From assembly GCF_902712855.1 (NCBI RefSeq), contig NZ_LR743507.1:730001-794000 (forward strand): a stretch of 64,000 nucleotides of DNA, written 5' to 3'. Each line of letters begins with the position of its first letter. Position 1 is the stretch's first letter. The translations under genes were made by a program, and so were the position numbers. Below are positions 55,272 through 63,941 of this stretch, in pieces. This DNA comes from Variovorax paradoxus (GTDB lineage: Bacteria > Pseudomonadota > Gammaproteobacteria > Burkholderiales > Burkholderiaceae_C). The notes below the pieces were generated by a model. It was not told where the DNA came from, made no database searches, and was given only the letters and a program-made list of their open reading frames with translations.

Positions 55272-56462
55272 ATGCCATTGAATCTTTCGACTTCTTCCAG
55301 CCTGCCGCGCGACGCCGGACGCGCGACCCTCGTCGGGCGGCTCTGGCAGCCCGGCGTGGGGCCGGTGCTGGTGGCCGTGCACGAAGGCGGCCTGCACGAC
55401 CTGTCGAAGCTCGCGCCCACCATGAGCGATTTGCTCGAGCGCGACGAAGCCCCTGCACAGGCCGTTCGGCGCGCATTGAAGGATGCGCCGCGCATCGCCT
55501 CGCTCGACGAAGCCATCGCCAACAGCGACCAGGGCGACGGCGGTTCGCACGACACCGGAAAGCCATGGCTGCTCGCCCCCTGCGACCTGCAGGCCATCAA
55601 GGCCAGTGGCGTGACCTTCGTTGCGAGCCTGCTGGAGCGCGTCATCGAGGAGCAGGCGCGCGGCGATGCGTCCAGGGCCGAGGCCACGCGCGCGGCCATC
55701 GGCGGAGTGCTCGGCGACAACCTTGCCGACATCGTGCCCGGCTCCCCCCAGGCCATGAAGGTGAAGGATGTGCTCATCGCGCAGGGCGCATGGTCGCAGT
55801 ACCTCGAGGTCGGCATCGGCCCCGACGCCGAGATCTTCACCAAGGCCCCGGTGCTTGCGGCCGTGGGCACGGGCGCCGATGTGGGCATCCATGCGGGCTC
55901 GGTGTGGAACAACCCCGAGCCCGAGGTCGTGCTCGCGGTGAACAGCCGCGGCGAGACGCTCGGCGCAGCCCTGGGCAACGACGTCAACCTGCGCGACTTC
56001 GAAGGCCGCAGCGCGCTGCTGCTCGGCAAGGCGAAGGACAACAACGCCTCATGCGCCATCGGCCCCTTCATCCGGCTGTTCGACGACCACTTCGGCATCG
56101 ACGACGTGCGACGCATCACCGTGGCGCTGGAGGTGACGGGCCCCGAGGGCTTCATGCTCGAAGGCTCGAGCTCGCTGTCGAAGATCAGCCGCGATCCGCT
56201 CGACCTCGTCGCGCAGACCATCGGCAAGCACCACGCCTATCCGGACGGCTTCATGTTGTTTCTTGGAACGATGTTCGCACCGACACAAGACCGTCACGGT
56301 CCTGGCCAAGGATTCACCCATGTCGTGGGAGACCGCGTGCGCATCGCCGCACCCGAACTCGGCGCACTGGTCAACCGCGTGGTGCATGCGGACCAGGCGC
56401 CCAGATGGACCTTCGGTGTTGGTGCATTGATGCGCAACTTGGGCGGACGTGGGCTGCTGTAA
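55272..56462 (+). CDS. Fumarylacetoacetate hydrolase family protein
   Basis: The 396 residues belong to the FAH superfamily of metal-dependent C-C hydrolases, hydratases and decarboxylases. The metal-site region is VGIGPDAEIFTKAPVLAAVGTGADVGIHAGSVWNNPEPEVVLAVNSRG, with the acidic ligands in WNNPEPEVVL. LGNDVNLRDFEGRSALLLGKAKDNNASCAIGPFI follows, and the gene ends at 56462. The substrate is a 2-keto acid or beta-diketone not identifiable here. It is 103 bp after nicB on the same strand, so a link to pyridine catabolism is possible but unproven; sugar-acid pathways also use this subfamily. Confidence 0.85.
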   Translation: MPLNLSTSSSLPRDAGRATLVGRLWQPGVGPVLVAVHEGGLHDLSKLAPTMSDLLERDEAPAQAVRRALKDAPRIASLDEAIANSDQGDGGSHDTGKPWLLAPCDLQAIKASGVTFVASLLERVIEEQARGDASRAEATRAAIGGVLGDNLADIVPGSPQAMKVKDVLIAQGAWSQYLEVGIGPDAEIFTKAPVLAAVGTGADVGIHAGSVWNNPEPEVVLAVNSRGETLGAALGNDVNLRDFEGRSALLLGKAKDNNASCAIGPFIRLFDDHFGIDDVRRITVALEVTGPEGFMLEGSSSLSKISRDPLDLVAQTIGKHHAYPDGFMLFLGTMFAPTQDRHGPGQGFTHVVGDRVRIAAPELGALVNRVVHADQAPRWTFGVGALMRNLGGRGLL

Positions 56463-56488
56463 GCGTTCCGTAGACGTTCTGTTGGCTG

Positions 56489-56515
56489 AATGAAAGGAGT
56501 TGTACTCCTTTGTGA
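56489..56515. repeat. Short perfect hairpin upstream of the T6SS operon
   Basis: AAAGGAGT-TGT-ACTCCTTT (56493-56511), extended by outer GAAT/ATTC. It lies between the FAH gene and tssA. It could be a terminator for the FAH gene or an operator; no T-run follows directly. Confidence 0.45.
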
Positions 56516-56546
56516 TTCATAGCCTGCGCGTTGCACTCTGTTGCTG

Positions 56547-56576
56547 TTGACCGCACATCGCGTTCCCCTCAAGATA
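56547..56576 (+). promoter_or_regulatory. Possible sigma-70 promoter of the T6SS operon
   Basis: TTGACC (56547-56552), an 18-base spacer and AAGATA (56571-56576). The -35 is good and the -10 weak. It lies 36 bp before the tssA start, within a 150-bp intergenic region that is AT-richer than the genes. Confidence 0.35.
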
Positions 56577-56612
56577 ACCATTGTGAAGAACGGTTAAACA
56601 AGGGAGAAGAGG

Positions 56613-57698
56613 TTGTCGCCGACCGAGAACGATCTATTGCAGTCGCCTGTGGACGGCCCGCTTCCGTGCGGTGAAGACCTCGAATACGACCCCGATTTCC
56701 TGGCGTTGCAGCAAGCGACGACAGGCAAGCGCGAGCAGCAGTTCGGCTCCACCATCATTCCCGCAGAGCCGCCCGACTGGGCGCGCGTGGAGCGCCTGGC
56801 GAAGCAGCTGTGCACGCGCACGCGGGACATCCGCGTGCTGGTGCCGCTCACGCTCGCGTGGACCGAGAACCGCGGCCTGCCCGGCTATGTCGACGGCCTG
56901 CGGCTCGTCGACGCGGTGCTGCAGAAATTCTGGGACGACGTGCATCCGCGGGTCGTCGACGGCGACTTCGAAGATCCGCTGCCCCGCATGAACGCATTGG
57001 CCGCGCTGGCCGAGCCCGAGGGGCTCGGACGCAGCGTGCGCGATGCCCGCCTGCTGGACGATGCCGGCACGCTGATGAGCCTGCGCCAAGTCGAGGCCCT
57101 GCTCGATTCGAGCAGGACCGACCACCAGATCGACTACCCCGGAGGCATCGGCCGCCTGAAGGATGCGGCGCGCCGCGCCAACGAGAAGTCGGCCGCACCG
57201 GTGCTGGCACTGCGCGCGGCGCTCGAATGCCTGCAGCGCATCCGCGAGACCTGCGAACGCGCGCTGGGCCAGAGCTGGGCGCCCGACTTCTCGCGCCTCG
57301 AGAAGTCGATGCGCAGCGTGGTGCAGCTGCTGCCCGAGCAGGCGCAGGCCGAAATTCCCGCACCCGAGAAAGCCCACTCTGGAGCCGATCCGCAGGCTGC
57401 GGGTGCCGCTGTGCCGCAGCAGCAGGGCGCTGCAAGTGGCGGTATCGGCCTACGCACGGTACTTATTAAAGATATTGAAATATCGAATCGTGATGATGTG
57501 CAAGTTCTGTTGGAAAAAGCTTGCCAGTACCTGGAGCGCTCGGAGCCCAGTCATCCGGCGCCGATGTTGATACGAAGGGCACAGCGTCTTCTGGAGCTCA
57601 ACTTCTTCCAGATCATCGAAGAGCTCGTGCCGGAGGGGTTGCAGAAGATCGAGAGCCTCGCGGGGCGGCCGCTGAGCGGCGCGAACAGCAGCGAATAG
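56613..57698 (+). CDS. tssA: Type VI secretion protein TssA
   Basis: TssA primes assembly of the tail tube and sheath at the baseplate. The 361 residues begin with the ImpA N-terminal domain (SPVDGPLPCGEDLEYDPDFLAL) and end in an LIRRAQRLLELNFFQIIEELVPEGLQKIESLAG segment, typical of short TssA proteins. The start is TTG 56613, with AGGGAGAAGAGG just upstream. The stretch 57455-57560 is markedly AT-richer than the rest of the gene, at the junction between the middle and C-terminal parts. Confidence 0.93.
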   Translation: MSPTENDLLQSPVDGPLPCGEDLEYDPDFLALQQATTGKREQQFGSTIIPAEPPDWARVERLAKQLCTRTRDIRVLVPLTLAWTENRGLPGYVDGLRLVDAVLQKFWDDVHPRVVDGDFEDPLPRMNALAALAEPEGLGRSVRDARLLDDAGTLMSLRQVEALLDSSRTDHQIDYPGGIGRLKDAARRANEKSAAPVLALRAALECLQRIRETCERALGQSWAPDFSRLEKSMRSVVQLLPEQAQAEIPAPEKAHSGADPQAAGAAVPQQQGAASGGIGLRTVLIKDIEISNRDDVQVLLEKACQYLERSEPSHPAPMLIRRAQRLLELNFFQIIEELVPEGLQKIESLAGRPLSGANSSE

Positions 57699-57762
57699 CC
57701 GTTTCCAAGGCCACAGGGAGGGGGCACGACCCCCAAGAATTTCAGATTCAAGAGGAAGCTTT

Positions 57763-58332
57763 ATGGCAGACAACCGCGTCAGGAACAGTGGTCAGAAATT
57801 CATCGCGCGCAACCGCGCGCCGCGCGTGCAGATCGAGTACGACGTCGAGATCTACGGCAGCGAACGCAAGATCCAGCTGCCCTTCGTGATGGGCGTCATC
57901 GCCGACCTCGCGGGCAAGCAGATGGACCCGATGCCCGATCTCGCGGAGCGCGAATTCATGGCGGTGGACATCGACAACTTCGACGACCGCATGAAGTCCA
58001 TCAAGCCGCGCGTGGCCTTCCAGGTGCCCAACACGCTCACCGGCGACGGCCAGATGAACGTCGACATCACCTTCGACAGCATGGACGACTTCTCGCCCGC
58101 GCGCATCGCACGCCAGGTCGGCGCGCTGCAGCAACTGCTCGAAGCGCGCACCGAACTGTCGAACCTGCTCTCGTACATGGATGGCAAGAACGGCGCCGAG
58201 CAGCTCATCGCGCAGGCGCTGCAGAACCCGGCACTGCTGAAGTCGCTGGCGTCGGCGCCGAACCCGGCGGTGGCCAAGGCGGTGGAAGCCGCGAACGAGA
58301 AGTCGGGCGCGCCCGGCACCGCTTCCGAGTAA
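57763..58332 (+). CDS. tssB: Type VI secretion contractile sheath small subunit TssB
   Basis: TssB (VipA) forms the contractile sheath with TssC. The 189 residues include RAPRVQIEYDVEIYGSERKIQLPFVMGVIADLAGK and ITFDSMDDFSPARIARQV, diagnostic for the family. AAGAGGAAGC precedes the start. It is 38 bp upstream of tssC. Confidence 0.97.
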   Translation: MADNRVRNSGQKFIARNRAPRVQIEYDVEIYGSERKIQLPFVMGVIADLAGKQMDPMPDLAEREFMAVDIDNFDDRMKSIKPRVAFQVPNTLTGDGQMNVDITFDSMDDFSPARIARQVGALQQLLEARTELSNLLSYMDGKNGAEQLIAQALQNPALLKSLASAPNPAVAKAVEAANEKSGAPGTASE

Positions 58333-58369
58333 GCGCGAGAAGCACCCGCAGAGCCCAAGGAACGCCATC

Positions 58370-59878
58370 ATGAGCACCGCATCCCAGAAGACCGCCGCGC
58401 AGGCGCAAGCCACCGTCGAGGCGCTCGCGCCGAACGAGTTCTCCGACCTGCTGCAGCGCGAGTTCAAGCCCAAGACCGACCAGGCCCGCGAGGCGGTGGA
58501 GAACGCCGTCAAGACGCTGGCCGTGCAGGCGCTGGAGAGCACCGTCACCATCTCCAACGATGCCTACCGCACGGTGCAGGCCATCATCACCGAGATCGAC
58601 CGCAAGCTCTCCGAGCAGATCAACCAGATCCTGCACCACGAGGACTTCCAGCAGCTCGAAGGCGCATGGCGCGGGCTGCACTACCTCGTGAACAACACGG
58701 AGACCGACGAGCAGCTCAAGATCCGCGTGATGTGCGCCTCGAAGCGCGAAGTGGCGCGCTCGCTCAAGCGCCACAAGGGCATCGGCTGGGACCAGAGCCC
58801 GCTGTTCAAGAAGATCTACGAGGCCGAGTACGGCCAGTTCGGCGGCGAGCCCTTCGGCGCGCTGATCGGCGACTTCCACTTCGACCACAGCCCGCCCGAC
58901 GTCGAGATGCTCGCCGAGATGGCCAAGATCGCCGCCGCCGCGCACTGCCCGTTCATCGCCGGCGCATCGCCCACGGTGATGCAGATGGATTCGTGGCAGG
59001 AACTGTCGAACCCGCGCGACCTCACCAAGATCTTCCAGAACACCGAGCACACCGCATGGCGATCGTTGCGCGACTCGGAAGACGCGCGCTACATCGGCCT
59101 GGCCATGCCGCGCTTCCTGGCGCGCCTGCCCTACGGCGCGCGCACCAACCCGGTCGACGAATTCGAGTTCGAGGAAGAGACCGACTCGGCCGCGCACAAC
59201 CGCTACACCTGGGCCAACTCGGCCTACGCCATGGGCGTGAACATCAACCGCTCGTTCAAGCAGTACGGCTGGTGCACGTCGATCCGCGGCGTGGAGTCGG
59301 GCGGCGCGGTGGAGAACCTGCCCACCCACACCTTCCCCACCGACGACGGCGGCGTGGACATGAAGTGCCCGACCGAGATCGCCATCAGCGACCGTCGCGA
59401 GGCCGAGCTCGCCAAGAACGGCTTCATGCCGCTGGTGCACCGCAAGAACTCCGACTTCGCGGCCTTCATCGGTGCGCAGTCGCTGCAACTGCCGGCCGAG
59501 TACTACGACGCCGATGCCACCGCCAACGCGAACCTCGCGGCACGGCTGCCGTACCTGTTCGCCTGCTGCCGTTTCGCGCACTACCTCAAGTGCATCGTGC
59601 GCGACAAGATCGGTTCGTTCCGCGAGCGCGAGGACATGGAGCGCTGGCTCAACGACTGGATCATGAACTACGTCGACGGCAGCCCAGGCACGTCGTCGCA
59701 GGACACGAAGGCAATGAAGCCGCTGGCGGCGGCCGAGGTCCAGGTGGAAGCCATCGAGGACAACCCGGGCTACTACGCCGCCAAGTTTTTTCTCCGGCCG
59801 CACTATCAGCTCGAAGGGCTGACGGTGTCGTTGCGGCTGGTTTCGAAGCTGCCATCCAACAAGAAGGACAGCAGCTAA
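58370..59878 (+). CDS. tssC: Type VI secretion contractile sheath large subunit TssC
   Basis: TssC (VipB) is the major sheath protein. The 502 residues contain LEGAWRGLHYLVNNTETDEQLKIRVM, GEPFGALIGDFHFDHSPPDVEMLAEM, PRFLARLPYGARTNPVDEFEF and the C-terminal handshake region FFLRPHYQLEGLTVSLRLVSKLP. Length and order are standard. hcp follows after 51 bp. Confidence 0.97.
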   Translation: MSTASQKTAAQAQATVEALAPNEFSDLLQREFKPKTDQAREAVENAVKTLAVQALESTVTISNDAYRTVQAIITEIDRKLSEQINQILHHEDFQQLEGAWRGLHYLVNNTETDEQLKIRVMCASKREVARSLKRHKGIGWDQSPLFKKIYEAEYGQFGGEPFGALIGDFHFDHSPPDVEMLAEMAKIAAAAHCPFIAGASPTVMQMDSWQELSNPRDLTKIFQNTEHTAWRSLRDSEDARYIGLAMPRFLARLPYGARTNPVDEFEFEEETDSAAHNRYTWANSAYAMGVNINRSFKQYGWCTSIRGVESGGAVENLPTHTFPTDDGGVDMKCPTEIAISDRREAELAKNGFMPLVHRKNSDFAAFIGAQSLQLPAEYYDADATANANLAARLPYLFACCRFAHYLKCIVRDKIGSFREREDMERWLNDWIMNYVDGSPGTSSQDTKAMKPLAAAEVQVEAIEDNPGYYAAKFFLRPHYQLEGLTVSLRLVSKLPSNKKDSS

Positions 59879-59929
59879 TTCAACGGTGTCCCGCAATACG
59901 GGCGCAAATAACTTTGGGGGTTAATCATC

Positions 59930-60412
59930 ATGGCAGTAGACATGTTCATGCGCGTCGAGGGCGCAAACGGCGAATCCAAGGACTCGAACCACAAGGACTG
60001 GACGGATATCAAGTCGTTTGCCTGGGGAGCGACGCAGCCTGGAAACATGGTCAGCGGCGGTGGCGGTGGCGTGGGCAAGGCGAGCTTCAATGACCTGCAG
60101 GTGCTCGCGCGCATCGACAAGGCGGCTCCGTCCGTCATGAAGAACTGCGCCAGCGGCAAGCACCTTGCCAAGGTCGAGGTGTCGGTCTGCAAGGCGGGGG
60201 GCTCGCAGATCGAATACACGCGCGTCACGCTCGAGGAAGTGCTGGTCACCTCGGTGCAATACACGGCCGAGCAGGGCTCCGACGCCGTGTTCGTGCAGTA
60301 CGCCTTCCAGGCCGCGAAGGTGAAGCAGCAGTACTGGGAACAGACCGACAAGGGCGGCAAGGGCGCCGAGACGGTCCTGGGCTGGAACATCAAGGAAAAC
60401 AAGGAAGCCTGA
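59930..60412 (+). CDS. hcp: Type VI secretion tube protein Hcp
   Basis: Hcp hexamers stack into the inner tube that is expelled with effectors. The 160 residues start MAVDMFMRVEGANGESKDSNHKDWTDIKSFAWGA and end WNIKENKEA, a typical Hcp1 pattern. GGGGG lies upstream of ATG 59930. A strong hairpin follows the stop, which could allow higher hcp transcript levels than the downstream genes. Confidence 0.97.
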   Translation: MAVDMFMRVEGANGESKDSNHKDWTDIKSFAWGATQPGNMVSGGGGGVGKASFNDLQVLARIDKAAPSVMKNCASGKHLAKVEVSVCKAGGSQIEYTRVTLEEVLVTSVQYTAEQGSDAVFVQYAFQAAKVKQQYWEQTDKGGKGAETVLGWNIKENKEA

Positions 60413-60430
60413 TCTTCCTTTTTCCGATGC

Positions 60431-60464
60431 GCGGCCGGCCCACGGGCCGGCCGCGATGTTTTCC
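60431..60464 (+). terminator. Strong hairpin with T-run after hcp
   Basis: The stem GCGGCCGGCCC / GGGCCGGCCGC (11 pairs, tiny loop) is followed by GATGTTTTCCC. It lies 18 bp after the hcp stop inside the T6SS operon. Likely role: partial terminator or RNA-stabilising end that raises hcp over the distal genes. Confidence 0.6.
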
Positions 60465-60539
60465 CGACGGCCAGCGGCCGTCATTCGCACAGCGGCCCTC
60501 AGTGCCGCGTGCCAGTCAGTCAGTCAGCGAGGAAGCTTC

Positions 60540-61403
60540 ATGGGAGATGGGTTTGCAGTGCTGGGAGAGCGCTCCGTGGCCGAGCACACCGAATGGGTGC
60601 AGCGGCAGATCCGTGCCAGTCCCCAGAACGCCAGCCTGAGGCTCGCCCTTTGCCACTTCCTTGCGCTGCGCGGCGAGTGGCAACGGGCCGAAGACCAGCT
60701 CAAGCTCGCCACCAAGCTCGATCCCACCTTCACGCCTGCGAGCGTGACCTGTTCGATGGCGCTCGCGGGCGAACGCCATCGCACCGATTTCTGGTCCGGC
60801 GGACGCGCGCCGGCCGTCCTGGGCGGCAATGCCGACTGGGTCGAACAGCTCATCGCCGCCGCGGCATTGCCTGCCGGGCGCGCCGACGAAGCCGCGGGGC
60901 TGCGCGAGGCCGCGCGCCAAGCGGCACCCGCGCTGGCAGGCACGCTCACCAGCGTCGACCGTTCCGACTCTCGCGCCGCGCAGGCGCTGGACGGCGAGCC
61001 CGTCGCGCGCAGCGCTTTCGGCTGGCTGTGCGACGGCGACGTGCGCATCGGCCCCGTGCTGGAACTGCTCACGCCCTCGGGCTATGCATGGCTGCCGCTG
61101 ACGGAAGTGCGCCGCATCAAGTTCTCGCGTCCGCAGCACCTCGTCGACCTGCTGTGGGCGCCCGCCGAGATCGAGCTGCACGACGGCCGCGCGCTCAACG
61201 GGCTGGTGCCCGTGCGCTACCCGGGCAGCCTCGAGGGCCTCGACGACGAGACCACGCTCGGCCGCCGCACCGACTGGCTGCCGCTGCCCGGCGAGGAGCA
61301 GTACGCCGGCCAGGGCCAGCGCACGCTGATCAGCGAGACCGGCGACCATTCGCTGCTCGACCTGCGGCTGGTGGAATTCACGCGGGAGGCCGCGAACGCA
61401 TGA
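60540..61403 (+). CDS. tagJ: Type VI secretion accessory protein TagJ (ImpE family)
   Basis: TagJ (ImpE/SciE) binds the TssB N-terminus in some T6SS classes and helps sheath handling. The 287 residues start with tetratricopeptide-like helices (RLALCHFLALRGEWQRAEDQLKLATKLDP) and continue into the ImpE domain (FGWLCDGDVRIGPVLELLTPSGYAWLPLTEVRRIKFSRPQHLVDLLWAPAEIEL). Start ATG 60540 follows GAGGAAG. Its stop overlaps tssE by 4 bp. Not every T6SS has this gene; its presence fits the class found in many Burkholderiales and P. aeruginosa H1. Confidence 0.93.
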   Translation: MGDGFAVLGERSVAEHTEWVQRQIRASPQNASLRLALCHFLALRGEWQRAEDQLKLATKLDPTFTPASVTCSMALAGERHRTDFWSGGRAPAVLGGNADWVEQLIAAAALPAGRADEAAGLREAARQAAPALAGTLTSVDRSDSRAAQALDGEPVARSAFGWLCDGDVRIGPVLELLTPSGYAWLPLTEVRRIKFSRPQHLVDLLWAPAEIELHDGRALNGLVPVRYPGSLEGLDDETTLGRRTDWLPLPGEEQYAGQGQRTLISETGDHSLLDLRLVEFTREAANA

Positions 61404-61939
61404 GCGCCATGATGGACATGGACGGCGACCAGCAGGAAAGCGTCGCGCGCGACCGCCTGCAGCCGGTGCTGCTCGATCGCCTCACCGACAAGACGCCGCA
61501 GACGGGTCAGGAACGCGCGGGCGCTTTCCTCATGAGCGGCAAGCTGCTGCGCGACTCGGTGCTGCGCGACCTTCAGTGGCTGCTCAACACCACCAACTTC
61601 GGCGCCGACCACGACATCAATGCCATGCCGCGCGCGCGCCGCTCGGTGGTGAACTACGGCGTTCGCGGCTGGGCCGGCGGACGCATGTCGGAGGTCGACT
61701 TCGCCGACGTCGAGGCCGCCATCCGCGCGGCCATCATCGACTTCGAGCCGCGCATCATGAAGGACAGCATCGACGTGCGCTGCGTGACCGACGCAACCGA
61801 CCTCGAGCATCACAACCTGCTCGCGCTGGAGATCCGCGGCACGCTGTGGTCGGTGCCGTACCCGATCGAGTTCATCCTGCGTTCGGAGCTGGACCTGGAG
61901 AGCGGGCACATGGTGCTGCGGCCGACGGGGGGACTTTGA
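61400..61939 (+). CDS. tssE: Type VI secretion baseplate protein TssE
   Basis: TssE is the gp25-like baseplate wedge protein. The 179 residues include LLDRLTDKTP near the start, LLRDSVLRDLQWLLNTTNF and VVNYGVRGWAGG, then the C-terminal LEIRGTLWSVPYPIEFILRSELDLESG. The start ATGA overlaps the tagJ stop. It is separated from tssF by a 97-bp-type repeat. Confidence 0.95.
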   Translation: MSAMMDMDGDQQESVARDRLQPVLLDRLTDKTPQTGQERAGAFLMSGKLLRDSVLRDLQWLLNTTNFGADHDINAMPRARRSVVNYGVRGWAGGRMSEVDFADVEAAIRAAIIDFEPRIMKDSIDVRCVTDATDLEHHNLLALEIRGTLWSVPYPIEFILRSELDLESGHMVLRPTGGL

Positions 61940-61959
61940 TGCTGGCGTTCTCTTTTCGT

Positions 61960-62055
61960 GGAACACCGTGGAACCGGCCTTGCCTGGCCACCGGTCTTGC
62001 CCCCTGCAAGGGGGTTGGCGAAGCGACACGAAGTGCGCGCAGCCTGGGGGCGAGC
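61960..62055 (-). repeat. Single inverted copy of the 97-bp repeat between tssE and tssF
   Basis: GGAACACCGTGGAACCGGC to GCCTGGGGGCGAGC, inserted within an otherwise tightly packed operon. It ends 5 bp before the tssF start, so GGGGGCGAG of the repeat occupies the ribosome-site position. Confidence 0.93.
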
Positions 62056-62060
62056 GACTG

Positions 62061-63941
62061 ATGGACGCCAGGCTCCTCGACTACTACAACCGCGAGCTCA
62101 CCTACATGCACGAGCTCGGCGCCGAGTTCGCGCAGCGCTATCCGAAGATCGCGGGCCGGCTCGGCATGCGCGGCATCGAGGTCAGCGACCCGTACGTGGA
62201 GCGCCTGCTCGAAGGCTTCAGCTTCCTCACCGCGCGCATCCAGCTCAAGATGGACGCGGAGTTCCCGCGCTTCTCGCAGCGGCTGCTCGAGGTGGTGTAT
62301 CCCAACTTCCTCGCGCCGCTGCCGGCCATGGCCGTGGTGCAGATCGACGGCAACCTCAACGAAGGCTCGCTGAAGGCGGGCTACGAGCTGCCGCGCCACA
62401 CCATCCTGCGCGGCCGCATGATCAAGGGCGAGCAGACGGCCTGCGAGTTCTGCACCGGCCATGCCGTCACGCTGTGGCCCATCCGCATCGCCGAGGCCGG
62501 CATCGGCCCGGTGCCCGCCGAGATCGCCCACGCGATGCCGGTGGTCGCGCGCCAGGCCCGGAGCGCCATCACCATCAAGCTCGAGGCCGTGGGCGGTGCA
62601 CGCTTCGCCGACATGCCGCTCGACCGGCTCGAGTTCTTTCTGTCGGGCGCCGAACTGCATGCGCTGCGCGTGCTCGAGCTCGTGGCCCACCACAGCATCG
62701 GCGTGGTGTGCCGCAGCGGCCCGGGCGCCGCGGGCGGCGGGCCGCGCATCGTGCCGCTGGGCGACGACGCCATCAGGCACGAGGGCTTCGAGCCCGACCA
62801 GGCGCTGCTGCCGTACGACGCGCGCTCGTTCCAGGGCTACCGCCTGCTGCACGAGTACTTCGCGTTCCCCGACCGCTACCTGTTCTTCAGCGTGAACAAG
62901 CTGCGCGCGGCGGTTTCGGCCATGGGCGGCACCACGATGGAGATCGTGATCCTGCTCGACCGCGCCGACGCCGACCTCGAGCGGCTGGTCGACGCCAAGC
63001 ACTTCTCGCTGTTCTGCACGCCGATCATCAACCTCGTTCCGCGCCGCAGCGACCGCATCCCGGTGGGGCCGGGCCAGCACGAGCACCACGCGGTGATCGA
63101 CCGCACGCGGCCGCGCGACTTCGAAATCTTCACCGTCGAGCGCGTCACCGGCCACATGGCCAACGGCTCCGAAGAGCGCGAGTTCCGGCCCTTCCTCGGC
63201 TCCTTCGCGGCTGACGACGGCGACTTCGGTGCCTACTTCTCGCTGCGCCGCGAGCCGCGCCTCGTGTCCGACCGCGCGCGGGCGCAGGGCACACGCACCA
63301 GCTACACCGGCAGCGAGGTCTACGTGTCGCTGGTCGACCAGCATGACGCGCCGTTTCCGCACACGCTGCGCCACATCACGCTCGACGCGCTGTGCACCAA
63401 CCGCGACCTGCCGCTGCTGCTGCCGACCGGCCTCGAGTCGGACTTCACGCTGCGCGTTTCGGCGCCGGTGCGATCGATCCGCATCCTGCGCGGGCCCTCG
63501 CGGCCATACCCGGCGCTCGCCGAAGGGGCGATCACCTGGCGCCTCATCAGCCACCTGGGGCTGAATTACCTGAGCCTCACCGACGTCGATGCCGTGCAGG
63601 GCGCCGCCGCGCTGCGCGAGATGCTCGACCTGTACGGCAACCTCGCCGACCCGTCGGTGCGCCGCCAGATCCAGGGCGTGCGCACGATGGCGCTGGCACC
63701 GGTGTTCCGACGGCTGCCGGAACCCGGGCCGATCGTGTTCGGCCGCGGCGTGGAGATCGCGCTGAAGATCGACGAGGTCGCCTTCTCGGGTGCGAGCCCG
63801 TACCTTTTCGGCGCCGTGCTGGAGCAGTTCTTCAGCCGCCACGTGTCGCTCAACGCATTCACCGAGTTCGCGCTGTCGAGCCTGCAGCGCGGCGAGATCG
63901 CGCGCTGGACGCCGCGCGTGGGACGCCGCCCCGCCGTATGA
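62061..63941 (+). CDS. tssF: Type VI secretion baseplate protein TssF
   Basis: TssF (VasA) builds the baseplate wedge with TssG and TssE. The 626 residues begin LLDYYNRELTYMHELGAEFAQRYPKIAGRLGM and include YPNFLAPLPAMAVVQIDGN, FQGYRLLHEYFAFPDRYLFF and FGRGVEIALKIDEVAFSG, all diagnostic. The start ATG 62061 directly follows a repeat. The stop overlaps tssG by 4 bp. Confidence 0.96.
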   Translation: MDARLLDYYNRELTYMHELGAEFAQRYPKIAGRLGMRGIEVSDPYVERLLEGFSFLTARIQLKMDAEFPRFSQRLLEVVYPNFLAPLPAMAVVQIDGNLNEGSLKAGYELPRHTILRGRMIKGEQTACEFCTGHAVTLWPIRIAEAGIGPVPAEIAHAMPVVARQARSAITIKLEAVGGARFADMPLDRLEFFLSGAELHALRVLELVAHHSIGVVCRSGPGAAGGGPRIVPLGDDAIRHEGFEPDQALLPYDARSFQGYRLLHEYFAFPDRYLFFSVNKLRAAVSAMGGTTMEIVILLDRADADLERLVDAKHFSLFCTPIINLVPRRSDRIPVGPGQHEHHAVIDRTRPRDFEIFTVERVTGHMANGSEEREFRPFLGSFAADDGDFGAYFSLRREPRLVSDRARAQGTRTSYTGSEVYVSLVDQHDAPFPHTLRHITLDALCTNRDLPLLLPTGLESDFTLRVSAPVRSIRILRGPSRPYPALAEGAITWRLISHLGLNYLSLTDVDAVQGAAALREMLDLYGNLADPSVRRQIQGVRTMALAPVFRRLPEPGPIVFGRGVEIALKIDEVAFSGASPYLFGAVLEQFFSRHVSLNAFTEFALSSLQRGEIARWTPRVGRRPAV

